Source: Parietichytrium sp. I65-24A
Lineage: Eukaryota > Sar > Bigyra > Thraustochytrida > Thraustochytriidae
DNA length: 64,000 nt
Assembly: GCA_012862575.1 (NCBI GenBank)
Contig: BLSF01000103.1
Span: forward strand, 1 to 64,000
Direction: 5' to 3'
Under the pieces are notes generated by a model. The model was not told where the DNA came from and did not search any database. It saw only the letters and a list, made by a program, of their open reading frames with translations. A program made the translations under genes and the position numbers. How positions within the stretch are numbered: the first letter of the stretch is position 1; the number at the start of each line of letters is the position of its first letter. Positions 31,220 to 41,309 of this stretch are shown here, piece after piece.

Positions 31220-31336
31220 GCGAAACTGTGGTCTGCAGAGCGTAAAGAGTGTGAAGAGCGTGAAGAGTGAAGGGTGAAGAGTCTAAAGTCGGTGTGCTGC
31301 ATTGGCTTGCGAGGAGAGGACAAGATTCAGGCGTCG

Positions 31337-32816
31337 ATGCAGAGGACATTCTTCGTTGGAAGCTGTAAGTTGGCGGCAATTATGTTTGGTTCGGTCTTCG
31401 TCGCTTGATTGACCAGCGTCGGTCGATACGGACAGATGGGACCTCCTTCCCGCACGTGGAGGGCAGAGGGAAAGGGGTCTGCGCGTACAGGTTTGCAGGG
31501 CGCGGGGCTGAAGGCGTAAGTCTTCTGGATACGCTGAAATGGACCGCGGAAGAAGAAGGCCTTCCGCGCAACCCGACCTATTTGGCGCTGCATCCCTCAA
31601 TCCCGGTTCTCTACGCATCCGACGAGAGCCTGGGAACTGGTAAAGTGTTTGCAATTGCTTTTGATCGCGAGACTTTGAAAATGACTGTCCTAAATCACGC
31701 GAGCTCCCAGGGACCCTCCTGTGCGCACGTTTACATCAGTGAATGTGGGAATGTCCTATTTGCTGTAAACTACGGAGGGGGGCCTCTGTTGAGCTTTGCG
31801 CTGGATCCGGATTCAGGAACTATTACTCGCACCTTGTCTGTCGTAACAAAGCCATTCTCTGTTGAATTCTTCCTGCAGGGTCCGAATGAGACCCGGCAAG
31901 AAAAACCCCACCCGCACCAGTGCGTGGCAGTTAGTCTCGCCAGAAAACTTGAACTCTTCTCGGACGAAGCAGAAGAGCAATCTGGCAACACGGATGACTT
32001 GGATGACTCGGCCTCGATTGCGATAATTAACAGCGGAGTTTCGGGAAAGGCCGAAAGCCCTGCAACCACAAAGCTGGCGCTCTCCAGCGTCTCTCTCTTT
32101 GTTCCTGACTTGGGCTCGGACTGTGTGCACGTTTTCTCGCTCACGGAATCTGGGAAAGTTGGCGGTGCAGGTTATTTTGACATGCCCGCTGGAAGTGGTC
32201 CGCGACATCTTGCGTTTCACCCCCAGGACACTTCCCGGTTGTTTGTGCTATGCGAGTTGACGTCCGTGCTGGTATCTGTCAACCTTGACAAAGTTCAAGC
32301 CAAGTCGAGACCAGCCAAGAAGAGAAAGCTAGAAAGTTCGTCGAATGATTGCTTACAACATGTCGACCAAGTCATCTCTACGATCAACGGCTCAACCGAA
32401 GCGAGTGAAGAGCGCGTAACCTCGGCTGCTGCCATTACAATTCACTCTGTAAGTTTCTATCTCGACTCAGACGGCGGAAGAGGAGGGGGACGACGTCGCC
32501 TAACATACTTTACGATTATTTACCATTCCAGAATGGGCGCTTTATTTACTGCTCCAATCGGGTCGTCGGGGCGAACGGCACCGTGGCACTTTTCCACTTT
32601 GAAAACGGTCAACTCTCCTTTAGAAAGTGCTTTGACACCTTCGGCGGCACCCCGCGCGAAATTAAGCTCGAGCCCTCCGGGGCACAGCTTTATGTTTGCA
32701 ATCAAGACACCGACTCAATTGTAATATTCGATATTGACCAGGAGACTGGGGAACTCTCCGAACAGTTTGACACCTTTACGACTCCGACGCCAGTTGCTTT
32801 GGCATTTTGCCACTGA
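31337..32816 (+). CDS. lactonase-family seven-bladed beta-propeller (6-phosphogluconolactonase-like)
   Basis: Three exons: 31337-31364, 31436-32448 and 32532-32816, giving 441 aa. The first exon is only 28 nt (MQRTFFVGS). Splicing its GTAAGT donor to the GACAG acceptor at 31435 restores FFVGSYG...GKGVCAYRF, the family's opening strand. The second intron (83 nt, GTAAGT...TTCCAG) joins exons so that SNRVVGANGTVALFHF completes a blade. Family signatures include NPTYLALHPSIPVLYASDE, GSGPRHLAFHP and GGTPREIKLEPSGAQLYVCNQ. Bacterial relatives hydrolyse 6-phosphogluconolactone or muconolactones. The substrate here is unproven. A Ser/Asp insert near residues 190-215 and a Lys-rich one near 300 are unusual. 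Confidence 0.85.
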
Positions 32817-33062
32817 CACGCATCTGAAAAGAATGGAGACAGGATGAAAACTTTTGCATTCTGCCGACCTTGCCAATGATTTCGCGTGAGGCTTTCTATG
32901 ACTGTCACTCTCACCCCATAATGCGTTGTTTACAATTTTCTGAATCTACACACTCTAAAGGTGCTAATTTGACGCTCCCTTTCTATAATATTCCAACCAA
33001 GCCAATCAAAAGCAGCTGGCTCTCTGAGAAACAGGAAACTCGAGACGGTGTGCCCGGCCTCT

Positions 33063-36000
33063 TTATTGCATTTTTGCCAAGGCGTATTTCAGCAGCGCAG
33101 AAGTAATTTTGCGCTGCTTTGACGCAACCTCAACAGAGCCCCCCGACGGCATCGTGCTGCACGGCTCGTGAGCAAGAGCTATCATTGTGTGCAATGCGCC
33201 GCTTGCAATTAGATGCAGAGAATTTTGCCTCTCAGACATGATGTTGAGGATCACCTTGGCGGCAAGCATTTGAACGTCAATCCTTCCAGAGTTCAGCACC
33301 AAACTCAGCGACCGAGCAAATAGTTTCCCAATGTTTTCCCTGGCAATTTCATGCATCAATCGCCTTCCGGCCTCCCATGGACGACGATTTAACATGTTTC
33401 TCGCAGGGGTACCAGCTAAAACGCTTGGTGAGATTGGGCGTCTGTACAATCGCAGATCCGCGAGAACATAGTTCGGATGAAAGGAGGAATCGAGCGCAGG
33501 GTTGTTCCCAACCATCGCGACACACGACCCCGCAACGTTGCACGTGATTTTGTCCGCCTGCGGAGTGTGGTCCACAAAGTACGATATGTGCCCTCCCTCG
33601 CAGCGGATGGCCACATGGTGCCAGCCGCGGTCCAGTCTGTCTATAGCGATGCCGGAACCGTGCCAGATATAGTCCAAATCGGCACGCTCCGGGCGATCAA
33701 GAGTTAAAGTTGACAAAAAGGCATCAATAAAGCTCCTTTCCTCAGATTCGCTCGTCTCATAAGCCGAATTACCTTTTTGCAAAACTCCAAGCTCCAGTCC
33801 ATTGGGAGTTTCGAGAAGAGCAACCGGATGGCTCCCACAGCTCGAGTACAGGATGGTCCGCACGGCCGTCTGGGGTTGACCAGGTGACCTGGAAGGAGCC
33901 TCGTCTTCTTCTGGTGACTGCTCTTCCGAAACGCTCGGATCCTCGCGAAGCTCCCTGATCCAAAAGCTTACAGTCCACCCAGCAAGAGAGAACTGCGAAG
34001 TGTCCTCGCACAATTCTCCATTCGGCCCAACAATCGCATTGTGTACGGCGACACCGTCATGCGTTGTGGGAAACAGAACACCCCAAGGAAGTTTGCTCGG
34101 TACAATCTGAGAAGTGCACCCTTTCAGATTAGCTCGAAGAGGATGCACTGGGTTGCCCACCATCTCGGAAAGGGAGGTGGAGAACACACCTTGACTCGTC
34201 TCATGCACTCCCGCCGTGTCGATCTGCAAGCTCCCAAGGTTGTCAAACTTCAAACGAAGCGCTAATCCATGATCCCTCTCAAGCCCAGTGGGGCATGACA
34301 GCTGATATAAAAGGTGCATTACTTCCCGCACATACGCAAAATTCTGCCCCCCTTCGTGAAGAAGATGCGCAACGAGTGCAGAATTGAGTTGGGCCAAAAA
34401 GTTTTCGTCCCAAGGGATATCTTGCGATGTATTTTTGCTATCTCCCTCACCCTTCATGGACCTCCAGACAACATCCCAGCCTAAAAGTTGTACGGCCAAC
34501 CTCTCTATAGAAATGCATTTGGCAAGAATGTACTCGTCGGCGAACTGATCGGCGATTTGGCGAGCGAACGCAGTCCATTCGCATATTGTTCCTAATTTGG
34601 ACTCAATTTGCTGCGCGTAGACCCCACGCACATCTTTATTCACTGTTTGGGCAACGTTTTTGCTCTCTGCGGACCAAGCATTGCTAGAGCCACCAAACAA
34701 GTTCGCGTGTAACTCCTCCGAGGAATTCTCTCCGCTTGTTGAAACAGATTCCCCGTCAACTTTGTGTTTGAGCAGACTAAGCTGGATAAGAGCCTTGCCA
34801 AGACTAGCCTCTACGAAAGCAGCCAAGGTCGCAAAGTTAGCGTGCTCGACGTACGCCCCGAGAAGCGGTCTGGGAAGCGAGGGGTTTGTGGTTAGGAGCA
34901 AGTCTTCCGGAACAGAAAGATTCAGAGGGCCACCAGCCTTGGTTGTCGTTGTGAAGAAAGAAAGCATACCTTTTAAAAGAGGCTCGTTCTCGCCGTCAAA
35001 GATTTCGGAGCACGAAGCAAGCGTGCTCAAAACTCGGGAGCATAGATGCAAAATAACGGAAGCGTGCCCACTGGCAACCTGAGCACTTTCTGAGAGTTCT
35101 TCACCTTCGGACTGGGCAAGCTCATAGCCCTGACAGGCCAAGTAGCTTTGAAAAGCACCTTTGACTACTGGGGAAAAGAAAGGGCTTAAAGGCTGCATGT
35201 ATGCAGCTGTCCATCGATTTCGGAGAAGAAGAGACGCAAGGGCAGTTAGAGCAAACTCAACAGCTGCCAGTTTCAAATGCATGCCGTGGGCTCCTCGCCC
35301 TGCCGCAGATTCGGCGCCATCGATATCAAACCAGTTCTCCGTGCTCAACAGCATTCGGACCTCCGGAAGCAAAACGTCCGACACGATTTGATCCACCGGG
35401 ATTCTAGCATCCATTTCATCTTTTAAGGAACCAAAGTACTCGGACAGTCTTACAATGACACGCCCGCGATACATAGCATGCCTCGATTGCCACTGCGAAA
35501 TGTCGTCTTTCGACGCGTGCAAGTGCGCAAAGTTTACTCCCGGCCCACCTCTAGAGAAGGACTCCACAAGAACGAAGTGACATAGCAAGTGACCTCCCGC
35601 GTTCACCAAAGCTGGTAGCCCTTCCTCCAGCATCGCTAAATGCAGCAAAAATTGCGCTACCAGTACGCGGAGGAAATCAGCGTCAGCAGCTGGAAATCGC
35701 CCAAACTGAGTAAAGCACATCAGCCCAACGTCCGACAATGATCGTGTATTCGGTATATTTTGGAGAAGGTGCAACATCCTCTCGTTCCTTGAGCAAACGG
35801 TCAAAATGATTAGGAGATCTGCAATTGAAGTCACGCTCCATGCTTTGCAATGGTCTGGATATGAGCCAAAATATGTGTCCACCGCACAAAGAATGGAATT
35901 TATCACGGATTGCCCATTTACCACAGTCGTCTCAAGGCTGTTGTAGCACATGTTTGGGTTGTGTTGGACAAGCAATCTCAGACAAATAGTGGCCGCAGAG

Positions 36001-36812
36001 CGCGTATTCTGTGCGGAACCGTTTCTAAATATGATAGTACCCAAGTGCTCCACGAGTCCCGCAGAGAGCATCAGCTTTTGCACAGAAAGATGTCCAGAAA
36101 GCCCCACGAGGCAACAGAGCGACACGAACTGCAAGTTAGGATTCAGCGAGAGGCTGTTGCTGACTAAAGCTTCGATCACGGGGCCTAAAAGGGGCGTATC
36201 TCGGATTTTCTCCGCATCACCGGGCCGAGCCAAGAGCAGGCACAGGAGTACAGTCACGTGAGTTACCACTTCGGAGCTGCTCGAAAGGAATAACGGCATC
36301 AGTGAAGATAACAAGTCACAATGCGCGAGCAGAACCCTGTTCACTAGAAATGACTCAGGGGGGTGAATCAAGTCTTGAAATGGAATGAGGTCCTTTATAG
36401 TCCAAACGCTCCTTCCACCTGACATCAGAGCACAAAGAAGTTGAGTAGAACGGAGCTGCAAGTCCTCGTCATTGCTTTGTTGCAAAGAGGCAAGAGCCTT
36501 GACAAAATCCTGGAGGTTCTCATCCGACCAGATCCACTCAATCCGCTCTTTCTCGGAGCAACTTTGATGAACGAGCTCGACGGCGCGCTTTAATATCTGC
36601 GACTTTGCGACTCGGCTCAGATTCCCTTCATTCAGCTTTCTCCAGTTGGCGAGGAGCTCTCGAAGCTCCACCTCATCGTGTGTCCTAGAGCCGGCCGAGA
36701 GCGCTTGCACTCGATCTTGCATTGCGTAGCCCAAGAATCCGCCATGGCTCTCTTGGGCCAAGCGCGCGCCAGCCGGAGCAGAAGGCGAAGCTGCAGTAGG
36801 AGTGTTCCCCAT
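33063..36812 (-). CDS. large ARM/HEAT-like protein with ConA/LamG-like domain
   Basis: 1,249 aa from an ATG at 36812. It begins MGNTPTAAS, a candidate N-myristoylation signal (Gly2, with small residues after it). Residues about 60-880 are alpha-helical with ARM/HEAT character (LLCALMSGG, ICLRLLVQHNPNMCYNS). Residues about 950-1138 are a concanavalin/LamG-like sandwich (GWTVSFWIREL...GWHHVAIRCEGG..SYFVD...LADLRLYRRPIS). A helical tail follows. Neurobeachin-type proteins carry a similar helical plus ConA-like layout, but no PH-BEACH or WD module follows here. A membrane-associated scaffold is the most I would infer. It is convergent with the lactonase-like gene, 246 bases away. Confidence 0.75.
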   Translation of the reverse strand: MGNTPTAASPSAPAGARLAQESHGGFLGYAMQDRVQALSAGSRTHDEVELRELLANWRKLNEGNLSRVAKSQILKRAVELVHQSCSEKERIEWIWSDENLQDFVKALASLQQSNDEDLQLRSTQLLCALMSGGRSVWTIKDLIPFQDLIHPPESFLVNRVLLAHCDLLSSLMPLFLSSSSEVVTHVTVLLCLLLARPGDAEKIRDTPLLGPVIEALVSNSLSLNPNLQFVSLCCLVGLSGHLSVQKLMLSAGLVEHLGTIIFRNGSAQNTRSAATICLRLLVQHNPNMCYNSLETTVVNGQSVINSILCAVDTYFGSYPDHCKAWSVTSIADLLIILTVCSRNERMLHLLQNIPNTRSLSDVGLMCFTQFGRFPAADADFLRVLVAQFLLHLAMLEEGLPALVNAGGHLLCHFVLVESFSRGGPGVNFAHLHASKDDISQWQSRHAMYRGRVIVRLSEYFGSLKDEMDARIPVDQIVSDVLLPEVRMLLSTENWFDIDGAESAAGRGAHGMHLKLAAVEFALTALASLLLRNRWTAAYMQPLSPFFSPVVKGAFQSYLACQGYELAQSEGEELSESAQVASGHASVILHLCSRVLSTLASCSEIFDGENEPLLKGMLSFFTTTTKAGGPLNLSVPEDLLLTTNPSLPRPLLGAYVEHANFATLAAFVEASLGKALIQLSLLKHKVDGESVSTSGENSSEELHANLFGGSSNAWSAESKNVAQTVNKDVRGVYAQQIESKLGTICEWTAFARQIADQFADEYILAKCISIERLAVQLLGWDVVWRSMKGEGDSKNTSQDIPWDENFLAQLNSALVAHLLHEGGQNFAYVREVMHLLYQLSCPTGLERDHGLALRLKFDNLGSLQIDTAGVHETSQGVFSTSLSEMVGNPVHPLRANLKGCTSQIVPSKLPWGVLFPTTHDGVAVHNAIVGPNGELCEDTSQFSLAGWTVSFWIRELREDPSVSEEQSPEEDEAPSRSPGQPQTAVRTILYSSCGSHPVALLETPNGLELGVLQKGNSAYETSESEERSFIDAFLSTLTLDRPERADLDYIWHGSGIAIDRLDRGWHHVAIRCEGGHISYFVDHTPQADKITCNVAGSCVAMVGNNPALDSSFHPNYVLADLRLYRRPISPSVLAGTPARNMLNRRPWEAGRRLMHEIARENIGKLFARSLSLVLNSGRIDVQMLAAKVILNIMSERQNSLHLIASGALHTMIALAHEPCSTMPSGGSVEVASKQRKITSALLKYALAKMQ

Positions 36813-37161
36813 TTGAACTTCGTTCGAGGCTGAGAGGTCGAGAGCACAGTGTCAGTGTCTTCAATGGCGCGAATGACAACCGCAAGCTGTCCTGAGCATG
36901 TTCACGTATCTGCCGTCTGCTCCACGACAGCGAGACCGCCGAGCAAATTTGGCAGAGTGACGAGTGCAACGAGTGCAACGGCGAAGAGATGGCATCAGTG
37001 AGTGTCTCACCATGTCTCACCCTCTCCCACTAACTCAATTTGTTAGTACCAACTGTGTAGTGTATACGTTCGTACACGCACTCTACTCTAGTCTGCTAGT
37101 AGTGTACTAGTGCACTTGCAGGTTTCTACCCTGTCAGAATGATTGATGATTGCTTGAATTC
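36813..37161. other. intergenic
   Basis: Spacer between two minus-strand genes. It holds the upstream region of the ARM/ConA-like gene and the 3' end of the GDI-like gene. Nothing else seen. Confidence 0.6.
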
Positions 37162-38589
37162 TTACTTTTTTGCCAAAATTGAAAGTGACTTTTCGAGGAG
37201 ATTCTGAATATCAGACATGGAAGACTCAAAGTGCGTCGTTGCGTCTGCAGACTTGGCAACCAAGATGCCCTGTGAGCCAATTGAATTTTCTGGGTCAAGA
37301 TATGCTTCGTTGACGATGTCAAATCGCTTGATGAGAGATTGCTGTGAACCGAGAAGCTCCACCGCCGGTTGAAGCTCCTCAAATGCCGAGCTGCAACTCG
37401 TTTCCCGGACTGTGGAGCAGATCGCGACGAACATCCCCTTGGGGCAGACGCTATGCTCGCTCGAAAGTATGGTCATATAGATCTGCTCGGATTTTCCGGG
37501 GACCTGATCTGAAGGAACAATGACTTGTGCCGAGGACTCTCCGCTCGGAAGACATTTGGGTTTTGCATTGAGCAGAAGGATCGATCGAAGAATCTCCACG
37601 CCCGGCCCAAGGTTTACGCCTTTCACTTTTTCAAAAGCTGCTGCATAGGAAGGATCACTTATTAGGACACGGCATCGAGCAACTTGAGCTGCTGCAGACA
37701 CCTCCACACCAGCGCTGTTGGCCAGAACCCGGACAGACTCCACCTGACTCCGAAGAATAAAGCTTGCACCATAAAGTGCTGCTCTCCTCGAGCATGCTTC
37801 CGCGAGGCTGCCGACACCATACGATGGATAGACGAAAGGGGACTTGCCGTAAGCCATGACGGACTTGGCGTAGATTTTCAGCGCTCGAAGGGTGTCCACA
37901 GCAGGGACATTGTCATAGTCGTCGCGAGAATATAAAGCCATTGCACGGATCAAAAATTTCGTCGTTTCGGAGTTCAGTCCGTTCGACTGGAACAGTTCTT
38001 CTGTAGACATTTCCTTCAGGCTAGCAACTTGCTCTGAGAGCTTTCCCTCGTGCGGATCCTTCCCCTCAGAGCCATCTCGGGTCTCAACTTCTGCATCGTC
38101 TTCCAGGTATTTTTTTATAAATGCGCGCAACTTTCTCTTTTGGAGCATTGTGACAAGAGGGGTTTTGGCAGCCTCAACAGAAGTGGAAGGAACTTTGTGC
38201 AGTTTTCCTTTCTGTGTCACATAGCTCCCGTCCACGCGTCTCCACTCCAAGTACTCGGACGCACTAGTGTCCAGCAGAGTCTGCACGAGCTTCCCTCGAG
38301 CGAGCACCAGTTTAGGAGCCACGTCCACGGAGAATTCAGAATCGCGAAATCCCGAAGTGCACTCAGACGCGCTCTGGTTGGTCAGCTTTTCAAGATCGCT
38401 GAGACGTAGACTTGCGCATTGACCACCGTAGAAATCATTTTTGTCGAGAACGAGGCAGCTGTACCCTTTTTCTTGAAGCATCAGTGCGAGAATGCACTGC
38501 TTCATGTCTGTTCCCAGGAGGATCACGTCATACTCACCATCCGCTAGAGTCCCGCTCTTCTCCTCATGAAGGCCATCCTTGCTCTCCAT
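37162..38589 (-). CDS. Rab GDP-dissociation inhibitor family protein
   Basis: 475 aa from an ATG at 38589. Residues about 18-55 give the FAD-fold relic of the GDI/REP family (EYDVILLGTDMKQCILALML...VLDKNDFYGGQCASL). Then come SVDVAPKLVLARGKLVQTLL and GKLHKVPST.EA. The Rab-binding region follows (GKSPFVYPSYGVGSLAEACSRR). These parallel GDI's DxxPK...GxLV, KVPST and SPYLYPLYGLGEL blocks, but with many substitutions. GDIs extract GDP-bound prenylated Rab GTPases from membranes. The length fits GDI (about 445) better than REP. It is divergent enough that a specialised paralogue is possible. Confidence 0.85.
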   Translation of the reverse strand: MESKDGLHEEKSGTLADGEYDVILLGTDMKQCILALMLQEKGYSCLVLDKNDFYGGQCASLRLSDLEKLTNQSASECTSGFRDSEFSVDVAPKLVLARGKLVQTLLDTSASEYLEWRRVDGSYVTQKGKLHKVPSTSVEAAKTPLVTMLQKRKLRAFIKKYLEDDAEVETRDGSEGKDPHEGKLSEQVASLKEMSTEELFQSNGLNSETTKFLIRAMALYSRDDYDNVPAVDTLRALKIYAKSVMAYGKSPFVYPSYGVGSLAEACSRRAALYGASFILRSQVESVRVLANSAGVEVSAAAQVARCRVLISDPSYAAAFEKVKGVNLGPGVEILRSILLLNAKPKCLPSGESSAQVIVPSDQVPGKSEQIYMTILSSEHSVCPKGMFVAICSTVRETSCSSAFEELQPAVELLGSQQSLIKRFDIVNEAYLDPENSIGSQGILVAKSADATTHFESSMSDIQNLLEKSLSILAKK

Positions 38590-39279
38590 GCTTCCTCGTA
38601 CTACTCCTCGTCCGGCGTTTGTTTACTGTCGGTCTCGAAACAACTCCTTTGAAAGAGGACTCTTGCTCAAGAAACTGCCCGAAAACGTTGCTGACCACCG
38701 CCAAGGCGGAGCGCTGCTGCCGATGGCGTGGATTCTCAACGCGCGATGTTCCACCCGAGGTGCACAGTGTCTGTCTCCGCAAACCGCTCTCACAGTCCGA
38801 GTCCGAGTCTTGTTCACGGTGAACGGATATTCACAGTGAACGCTAAACCCAACGTTATGTCTAGTCTAGCTAGCCTAGATTGTAGTAGAGCGGAAAACAC
38901 GAGACAGACTCTGAAGACTCAGGTTGTAGTATTGTCTGTATAGACTAGAGCTACTAGCCAGAGAAATAGTTGGCTTGTGGAGATTGTGGAGACAGCAAGG
39001 TTTGAAGCACGTAAGCAAGGAAAGCAAGGGCTCAAGGGCTCGGCGCCTTGAGGCTCTGTGAAGGGCGCGCTTGCTTGCAATCCGATAAGAGTTCGAAGAG
39101 GCTTGCCTCGTGCGCTTTGAGTAGAGCTTGGAAGCTTCCGAAACGGGTTTCTTTGCTGGGGCAAGCGGAGGGAACCGAGCTCGCTTTTCGACTCGGAACT
39201 TGAGGTGATCTGACAAAGTGCTCCAAAGCCACGAACTGCCGCAGTGCACATCGCATGAGCGGCTAGTCACAGCCAAGCC
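38590..39279. other. divergent intergenic region
   Basis: Upstream region shared by the GDI-like gene (-) and the antiporter gene (+). No gene or clear repeat. Confidence 0.55.
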
Positions 39280-41235
39280 ATGTGGGACCTTCCTCCAGAC
39301 TACCTCCTGTTGCTGCGCGTATCGTGCTTTGGTACATGTCTGTGGTTAGGAGGGAAGGTTTTCTGGAGAATCGGACTCCCATCGCTGCTCGGGGAGATCC
39401 TAGTGGGGGTAGTGTTGGGTCCAAATGTACTTGCTGTGGTGCCGGCGTTCACCAACTCGGGTAACTCTGCCTGTCAGATGCTTGGCCAGCTTGGAGTTGG
39501 CTTCTTGCTGTTTGAGTCTGGAATGGAAATGGAATTGAAGACTCTCTTGAAAGTTGGTCCCAAAGCTGCAATCATTGCCGTGATGGGAATGGCGATACCG
39601 ATCGGGCTCACTTTAGTGATCTTCGTGTACGCCTATGAAATCAGTGCAATGCCAGATGCGTTTGCGGCTGCGTGTTCTCTTGCTCCAACATCTGTCGGAA
39701 TTGCAGTCGCCATGCTTTCAGGAAGAAATCTGGTCAGCTCCACACTTGGGCAGACCATCGTGGCGGCTGCAGCCATTGATGACGTTTTGTCTCTTGTCAT
39801 TCTCATTGCTTTGGTCAATGTCAACGGAGGCGGTGGTGCAAGTGCAATAATTGTGACTCTGATCGCTGGTGTTGGATTTCTTGCTGTGGGGGTAGGAGTG
39901 CTGGGGATGTGGCTACTCCCAAAACTAAAACTGAAGACTGTGGTAGAAGAGGAATGGATTGTCTTTGGGATGCTAGCTGTTCTTGCTGCCATGAGCTGCG
40001 TTGGCGCTTTGATCGGGTCCCCATTGCTCGGCGCTTTCATTGCGGGGACCTGGTTCATCAATCGCACCGGGCCATTACAAGCTTGGAAAAGGAACTGCAA
40101 ACTGATTTCCAACGGTCTATTGAGGTTTTTCTTCGGGGCTGTGATTGGCTTTGCAATTCCGGTGCAACAAATGTTCAATGCAAAAGCTTTCAGCAAAGGA
40201 TTGCTTGTCGGCATGCTATGTGCAATTCTGGGAAAACTTTTTGTCGGAGCGATTGCGACCCACCTCACTAGGGTGGAGAGGGTGGCTCTTGGCGCAGCGA
40301 TGGTTGGCAGGGGAGAGCTCGGCTTTTTAATTGCCAGCATGTCTCTATCCAACGAGCTCATCACATCTGATATTTTTGCAGTCATCGTATGGGCCTTGGT
40401 GTTGGCGATTTTTTTCTCGTCACTGATGTTTGAGGGCGTGATGAAATATATGGAGTCAGGAAACTCGTCTTGTTTGGGAAAGATTCCAGGTTTGCGTGGC
40501 AACCCAAAGGAGGACAGCGAATATCAGCCAGACATCGTTGAGCTCTCAAACATCGCGACTGCCACAAGCTCCTGTGTCCTCATTTGCTGCGGTGAAGGTA
40601 AAGCATTTGACGGGCCAAGTAAAGCTCGAGCTTTAAAATGCGTCCTCGAGACTCTCCTCGAAGTAGTTTTGAAAGTTCTCGAGGATGGCGTTGTTGTCGC
40701 AAACGCTGACTTTATCCTTGATAGGCACTCGAGATTTTGCTGGCGCATCACTTGTGAAGCTGGAACGCTAGCTCTGGCAAAGACGCAATGTGAGAGCATA
40801 AAGTCTAGTTGCGAGGGCCAGGCGAAAGACTTGAGTTCGCTAGAGAATGTGACGTTTTCCGTGCATACTGATGCTGAAAACTCTGACAGAGCAGAGGTGC
40901 CCATGTCTTCTCGCGAGCAGGGGGGCAGCTTTTCCCAATCTAATCACAATCACGTGTATCAAGTGCAAGTTCTTGTGCCATCTGCCGCAAGGCTTCCACA
41001 AAACTCACAAGACCCCTCCGGTTCATGGCAGCTCGCGCTAAGAGATTATGAAGAGGAGCATGCACTGCCTGAAGAGATGAAATATGTTTGTGGTATCTTG
41101 AAGGTTTATGGGAGGAGCTTGACAGAATCGCAATACCAGAGTATCAGCCAGACGCTGGATCAGCACTTTGTAATTCGAGAACTGTTTGAGCTGCAAGATA
41201 CAGCAAAGGAGATAGTGGACTTGACCGTTATGTAA
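39280..41235 (+). CDS. CPA2-type monovalent cation/proton antiporter
   Basis: 651 aa from an ATG at 39280. Residues about 8-385 make 12-13 membrane spans of the Na/H exchanger fold (KefB-like). Family landmarks are GLPSLLGEILVGVVLGPNVL, LGVGFLLFESGMEMEL, the paired-Asp AAAAIDDVLSLVIL, SPLLGAFIAG and MVGRGELGFLIA. ID-D at the fifth or sixth span is the ion-binding pair expected for electrogenic CPA2 exchangers. The remaining 260 or so residues are cytosolic and not a KTN or UspA domain that I recognise. It would exchange K+ or Na+ for protons at the plasma membrane or an organelle. It is convergent with the next gene at 74 bases. Confidence 0.85.
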   Translation: MWDLPPDYLLLLRVSCFGTCLWLGGKVFWRIGLPSLLGEILVGVVLGPNVLAVVPAFTNSGNSACQMLGQLGVGFLLFESGMEMELKTLLKVGPKAAIIAVMGMAIPIGLTLVIFVYAYEISAMPDAFAAACSLAPTSVGIAVAMLSGRNLVSSTLGQTIVAAAAIDDVLSLVILIALVNVNGGGGASAIIVTLIAGVGFLAVGVGVLGMWLLPKLKLKTVVEEEWIVFGMLAVLAAMSCVGALIGSPLLGAFIAGTWFINRTGPLQAWKRNCKLISNGLLRFFFGAVIGFAIPVQQMFNAKAFSKGLLVGMLCAILGKLFVGAIATHLTRVERVALGAAMVGRGELGFLIASMSLSNELITSDIFAVIVWALVLAIFFSSLMFEGVMKYMESGNSSCLGKIPGLRGNPKEDSEYQPDIVELSNIATATSSCVLICCGEGKAFDGPSKARALKCVLETLLEVVLKVLEDGVVVANADFILDRHSRFCWRITCEAGTLALAKTQCESIKSSCEGQAKDLSSLENVTFSVHTDAENSDRAEVPMSSREQGGSFSQSNHNHVYQVQVLVPSAARLPQNSQDPSGSWQLALRDYEEEHALPEEMKYVCGILKVYGRSLTESQYQSISQTLDQHFVIRELFELQDTAKEIVDLTVM

Positions 41236-41309
41236 TAAATGCTCATGACTTTCGGAGAAGCAAATTGCCGGGGCGGGAAAACGCAAGCTAAATAAAACCA
41301 AAAGTGCAA

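Larger units (their letters stand above)
29835..31336. other. divergent intergenic region with tandem repeats
   Basis: Upstream region of the TM2-fusion gene (-) and the lactonase-like gene (+). It holds a 10-bp repeat GCTGGAACCT (four copies, 30721-30760), a 9-bp AGAGTCAAC repeat at 31170-31219, a GTGAAGA-type repeat at 31239-31280 and one GTACTCAGTAC 11-mer at 31047. No gene recognised. Confidence 0.6.

Noticed and set aside
39633-40502. 289-codon minus-strand open frame
   Set aside because: Antisense of the antiporter membrane domain. The membrane-span and ID-D motifs are on the plus strand.
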